Shown in pieces: positions 5,912 through 7,809 of a stretch of 7,809 nucleotides of DNA; the stretch's first letter is position 1; each line of letters starts with the position of its first letter. The position numbers and the translations under genes are program-made. Source of the stretch: Solobacterium sp. (GTDB lineage: Bacteria; Bacillota_I; Bacilli_A; Erysipelotrichales; Erysipelotrichaceae); contig JAFVFM010000095.1 in assembly GCA_017475415.1 (NCBI GenBank), positions 1 to 7,809 on the forward strand, in the 5' to 3' direction. The notes beneath the pieces were generated by a model that searched no databases, had not been told where the DNA came from, and saw only the letters and a list, made by a program, of their open reading frames with translations.

Positions 5912-5939
5912 ATTATAAAGTTTTTTATAGTATAGTCAA
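5912..5939 (-). promoter_or_regulatory. Promoter of the DUF1934-rpoE unit, leaderless arrangement
   Basis: On the minus strand TTGACT (5939-5934, 5 of 6) is followed by a 16-base spacer and a perfect TATAAT (5917-5912). Only TTCTTC separates TATAAT from the ATG at 5905, so the expected +1 falls on the start codon. This is the strongest complete promoter in the window. The 92 bases between the HD gene and this ATG hold nothing else that I can support. Confidence 0.75.
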
Positions 5940-5997
5940 CTACTACGCCTTCTCTTTTTTCCAAAAACCCTAATAATTTCTTTTGTTATAGCTATTT

Positions 5998-7221
5998 CTA
6001 GCCCTCTAGTTCTTCTGGATAGAAGATTTTTGTATCATCTTGTTGTGGACCATGGATTAAACTATAGACAATATTAGAGGCATTTGATATCTCTTTTGTT
6101 GAACCATCTTTCATTAAAATCCATATTGCCCCATCTATTTTTTCCGTATAAGGAACATAAGGTCTTTGTTTAACAGCGTCCCTACCTAGATAATATTTTG
6201 TATCTAAACCTGCATCTTTAATCCATTTCCGTATTCTGCGAACATCAGCATCCGTTTTATCTGTATAGGCAAACAAATGTCTATCTCTTAATCTAGTCGC
6301 TAAATCCTTTACAATAGGATCCTTATGATGCACTAAGCAAGCAAAACCATAATTAAAGGAATAATCATCCATCGCAAAATATTGTTCTAAAGATAATTTA
6401 TGATTATCAATCAAAGGCTTAAGGTATGGCATGATTGCCTTATCTTTCGTATTCTCTAAATCCCTTAATCTATTAAATAAAGCATGTAGCAAATATTCAT
6501 AACTGCGTGCTACCGGATGATAATATACCTGCCAATACATATGGTAGCGAGACATAATATAGTTTTCTATCGCAAAAACACCGCTTTGTTTAATGACTAA
6601 CCGATTGCTTTCATGCAAGCGCATTGTACGGAAGATTCTTTCTAAATCAAATTCCCCATAGGCAGTACCCGTAAAATACGCATCGCGCAATAAATAATCC
6701 ATTCTATCCGCATCTAATTGCGAACTAATCATCTGCGTTAAAATAAAATTATCCGATTGATGGCGAATAATATCTGCCACTCTTTTCGCTAAACCCTTTT
6801 CCGCATTTTCTAAGATATGTGTAATTTCTGTATCTTCTTCTATAATGCGACAAGTATATTCTTCGTGGCTAGTTGAAGTGATTGCCTCAAAGGCGTGGCT
6901 ATATGGGCCATGGCCTATATCATGTAATAAGCCTGCCAACATGACTGCTACCTTTTCCTCTTCCTTCAAACTTTCTGCAATATCATTTATTTCATTCACC
7001 ATACGGCGCACTAATTCATATACACCTAAAGAATGCGCAAAGCGTGTATGCTCTGCACAATGGTATACCATATTCGCCCCACCTAATTGGCGTATTCTTC
7101 TTAAACGTTGAAACCATGCGCTATTAATCACATCCCAAACCACTTGATAATCCACGCGAATATAGCCGTGGATAGGGTCTCTTAATACTTTTTGTTCAAC
7201 TGTTCTTTGGTAAAGACTCAT
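5998..7221 (-). CDS. YwfO-like HD-domain phosphohydrolase
   Basis: This 407-aa soluble protein belongs to the HD superfamily branch containing Bacillus YwfO and the Enterococcus dNTPase EF1143, relatives of dGTPases and SAMHD1. The N-terminus DPIHGYI and FQRLRRIRQLGG is typical. Metal-site residues are H63 in HTRFAHSLG, H100-D101 in GLLHDIGHGPYSHAFE, and an Asp in SSQLDADRMDYLLRD (170-175). The tail from about 290 is the family's variable domain. Hydrolysis of nucleoside triphosphates is the family expectation; the exact substrate is unknown. The ATG overlaps the ispF stop codon as ATGA and has GGAGG about 4 bases upstream, so translation is probably coupled to ispF. No clear terminator follows; a short GAAA-loop stem at the stop codon lacks a T tract. 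Confidence 0.9.
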   Translation of the reverse strand: MSLYQRTVEQKVLRDPIHGYIRVDYQVVWDVINSAWFQRLRRIRQLGGANMVYHCAEHTRFAHSLGVYELVRRMVNEINDIAESLKEEEKVAVMLAGLLHDIGHGPYSHAFEAITSTSHEEYTCRIIEEDTEITHILENAEKGLAKRVADIIRHQSDNFILTQMISSQLDADRMDYLLRDAYFTGTAYGEFDLERIFRTMRLHESNRLVIKQSGVFAIENYIMSRYHMYWQVYYHPVARSYEYLLHALFNRLRDLENTKDKAIMPYLKPLIDNHKLSLEQYFAMDDYSFNYGFACLVHHKDPIVKDLATRLRDRHLFAYTDKTDADVRRIRKWIKDAGLDTKYYLGRDAVKQRPYVPYTEKIDGAIWILMKDGSTKEISNASNIVYSLIHGPQQDDTKIFYPEELEG

Positions 7222-7694
7222 CTTTCTTCCTCCAATAGTACAACAGCTTGAGCAAGAACACCTTCTCTTCTTCCCACAAAGCCTATACCTTCTCCTCTAG
7301 TTGCCTTTACACTCACTTTCTCTACATCTGTATGTAAAGCTATAGCGATATTGGCACGCATCTCCTCAATATGAGGAGCCATTTTTGGTTTTTCAATCAA
7401 AACCAAACTATCAATATTGCCTATATGATAACCTCTTTCCTTCATCATTTCACCCACTGCCTCTAATATAAGTAATGATGAAACGCCAGCCCATTTAGGA
7501 TCCGTATCTGGAAAATGTTTACCTAAGTCCCCTAAGGCTAAGGCACCTAATATAGCCTCAGCTATAGAATGTACTAAAGCATCTGCGTCGCTATGCCCTA
7601 ATAAACCTAAATCACTTTCTATTTCTACACCACCTAAAATCAGTTTTCTACCTACTACTAAGCGATGTATATCTGATGATTGCCCTATTCTCAT
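7218..7694 (-). CDS. ispF: 2-C-methyl-D-erythritol 2,4-cyclodiphosphate synthase
   Basis: IspF makes the cyclic diphosphate intermediate of the MEP (non-mevalonate) isoprenoid pathway; the active enzyme is a trimer. From ATG 7694 it has 158 aa, the normal length. The metal ligands D8, H10 and H42 fall at the same numbers as in E. coli, and GLLGHSDAD (with H34), HFPDTDP and EKPKMAPHI are conserved. Two places differ from the E. coli sequence: residues 5-7 read QSS rather than HGF, and the substrate loop reads KATRGEGIGF rather than KATTTEKLGF, putting Arg at position 133. The upstream TTG start at 7727 is rejected: it adds 11 non-conserved residues, whereas AGAAGG lies 8 bases before ATG 7694. 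It forms an operon with the HD gene. Confidence 0.95.
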   Translation of the reverse strand: MRIGQSSDIHRLVVGRKLILGGVEIESDLGLLGHSDADALVHSIAEAILGALALGDLGKHFPDTDPKWAGVSSLLILEAVGEMMKERGYHIGNIDSLVLIEKPKMAPHIEEMRANIAIALHTDVEKVSVKATRGEGIGFVGRREGVLAQAVVLLEEER

Positions 7695-7715
7695 ATCCTT
7701 TACCTTCTTTTTTAA

Positions 7716-7724
7716 AGTGTAGCA
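7716..7724 (-). promoter_or_regulatory. Possible extended -10 promoter of ispF
   Basis: On the minus strand TGC-TACACT fits an extended -10 (TGN plus a hexamer with 4 of 6 matches). It predicts a leader of about 14 bases that still contains the ispF ribosome binding site. No -35 match is evident, as is common for extended -10 promoters. It lies back to back with the divergent plus-strand promoter. Confidence 0.4.
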
Positions 7725-7744
7725 CAAAAGCTCTAAAACACCTT

Positions 7745-7750
7745 TATAAT
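7745..7750 (+). promoter_or_regulatory. Consensus -10 box of the right-edge gene, leaderless arrangement
   Basis: A perfect TATAAT is followed by six bases (AGTTAT) and the ATG at 7757. No Shine-Dalgarno sequence is present. The -35 position holds only a weak AGCACA (3 of 6) at an 18-base spacing. Confidence 0.6.
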
Positions 7751-7756
7751 AGTTAT

Positions 7757-7809
7757 ATGCAAATCAAAATACCAAATTATGTAAAGCAATTAATGGATGA
7801 ATTATATCA
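7757..7809 (+). CDS. Start of a probable CCA tRNA nucleotidyltransferase, cut by the window edge
   Basis: An ATG opens the frame MQIKIPNYVKQLMDELY before the window ends. The opening resembles that of clostridial-type CCA-adding enzymes (MxIKIPxxVxxIxxxL, followed further on by a GYEAYIVGGCVRD motif), which complete the 3' end of tRNAs. The diagnostic nucleotidyltransferase motif lies beyond the edge, so the name is an inference from 17 residues. The gene is the only intact one on the plus strand, is divergent from ispF, and lacks a ribosome binding site. Confidence 0.5.
   Translation, partial: MQIKIPNYVKQLMDELY

Noticed and set aside
5985..6005. A GAAA-loop hairpin at the stop codon of the HD gene, considered as a terminator
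   Set aside because: The stem has only 4-5 bp and is followed by ATAACAAAA on the transcript strand, with no T tract.
7695..7727. A TTG start adding 11 residues to IspF
   Set aside because: IspF conservation begins at MRIG, the ribosome binding site fits ATG 7694, and the extension overlaps the proposed -10 box.
1..7809. A defence system, CRISPR array, toxin-antitoxin pair or prophage
   Set aside because: No repeat-spacer array, no paired small genes and no phage or defence domains were seen; the content is conserved housekeeping genes plus one insertion remnant.

Overview
The window looks like low-GC Gram-positive (Firmicutes/Bacillota) chromosome. The evidence is AT-rich DNA, AGGAG-type ribosome binding sites, a delta subunit of RNA polymerase (a Firmicutes-specific protein), DUF1934 (YwiB-like) and YwfO-like proteins, and rho-independent terminators. 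The order delta gene - fba - murA - rpmE echoes the Bacillus block rpoE-pyrG-spo0F-fbaA-tal-murAB-rho-rpmE, but pyrG, spo0F, tal and rho are absent here. A vertebrate-gut or oral type Firmicute (for example of the Erysipelotrichia) is a guess, not something the sequence proves.

Layout. Nearly everything reads on the minus strand, so the transcriptional order runs from right to left. At the right edge a plus-strand gene begins (probable tRNA nucleotidyltransferase, only 17 codons present), divergent from ispF (7218-7694). ispF overlaps by ATGA with a YwfO-like HD phosphohydrolase gene (5998-7221). Next come a DUF1934 gene (5525-5905) and the delta subunit gene rpoE (5113-5451), closed by a terminator. 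fba (4030-4998) has its own promoter and terminator. A 3' remnant of an IS30-family transposase (3574-3924, plus strand) lies between fba and a HAD phosphatase gene (2733-3401), which overlaps murA (1481-2755). rpmE (1184-1387) has its own promoter and a hairpin leader. Its stop codon lies in its terminator, which runs straight into the -10 box of the sigma factor gene rpoD (38-1150). A further gene begins 2 bases after rpoD and runs off the left edge.

How the genes fit together. This is core housekeeping: transcription (sigma-70, delta), ribosome (L31), cell wall (MurA), glycolysis (class II aldolase), isoprenoids (IspF), probable nucleotide metabolism (HD protein) and tRNA maturation (right-edge gene). 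No defence system, CRISPR array, rRNA or tRNA gene was seen.

Most notable. Three genes (rpoD, the DUF1934 gene, the right-edge gene) share the arrangement TATAAT - 6 bases - ATG with no Shine-Dalgarno sequence, which predicts leaderless mRNAs. The other genes have ordinary ribosome binding sites. Other points of interest are the rpmE regulatory region (a perfect 14-base palindrome in the promoter and an 8-bp hairpin just before the ribosome binding site), the fused rpmE terminator/rpoD promoter, a histidine in a promoter-reading position of the sigma factor, and what may be a roughly 420-bp internally deleted IS30 element. I found no convincing new multi-gene system.
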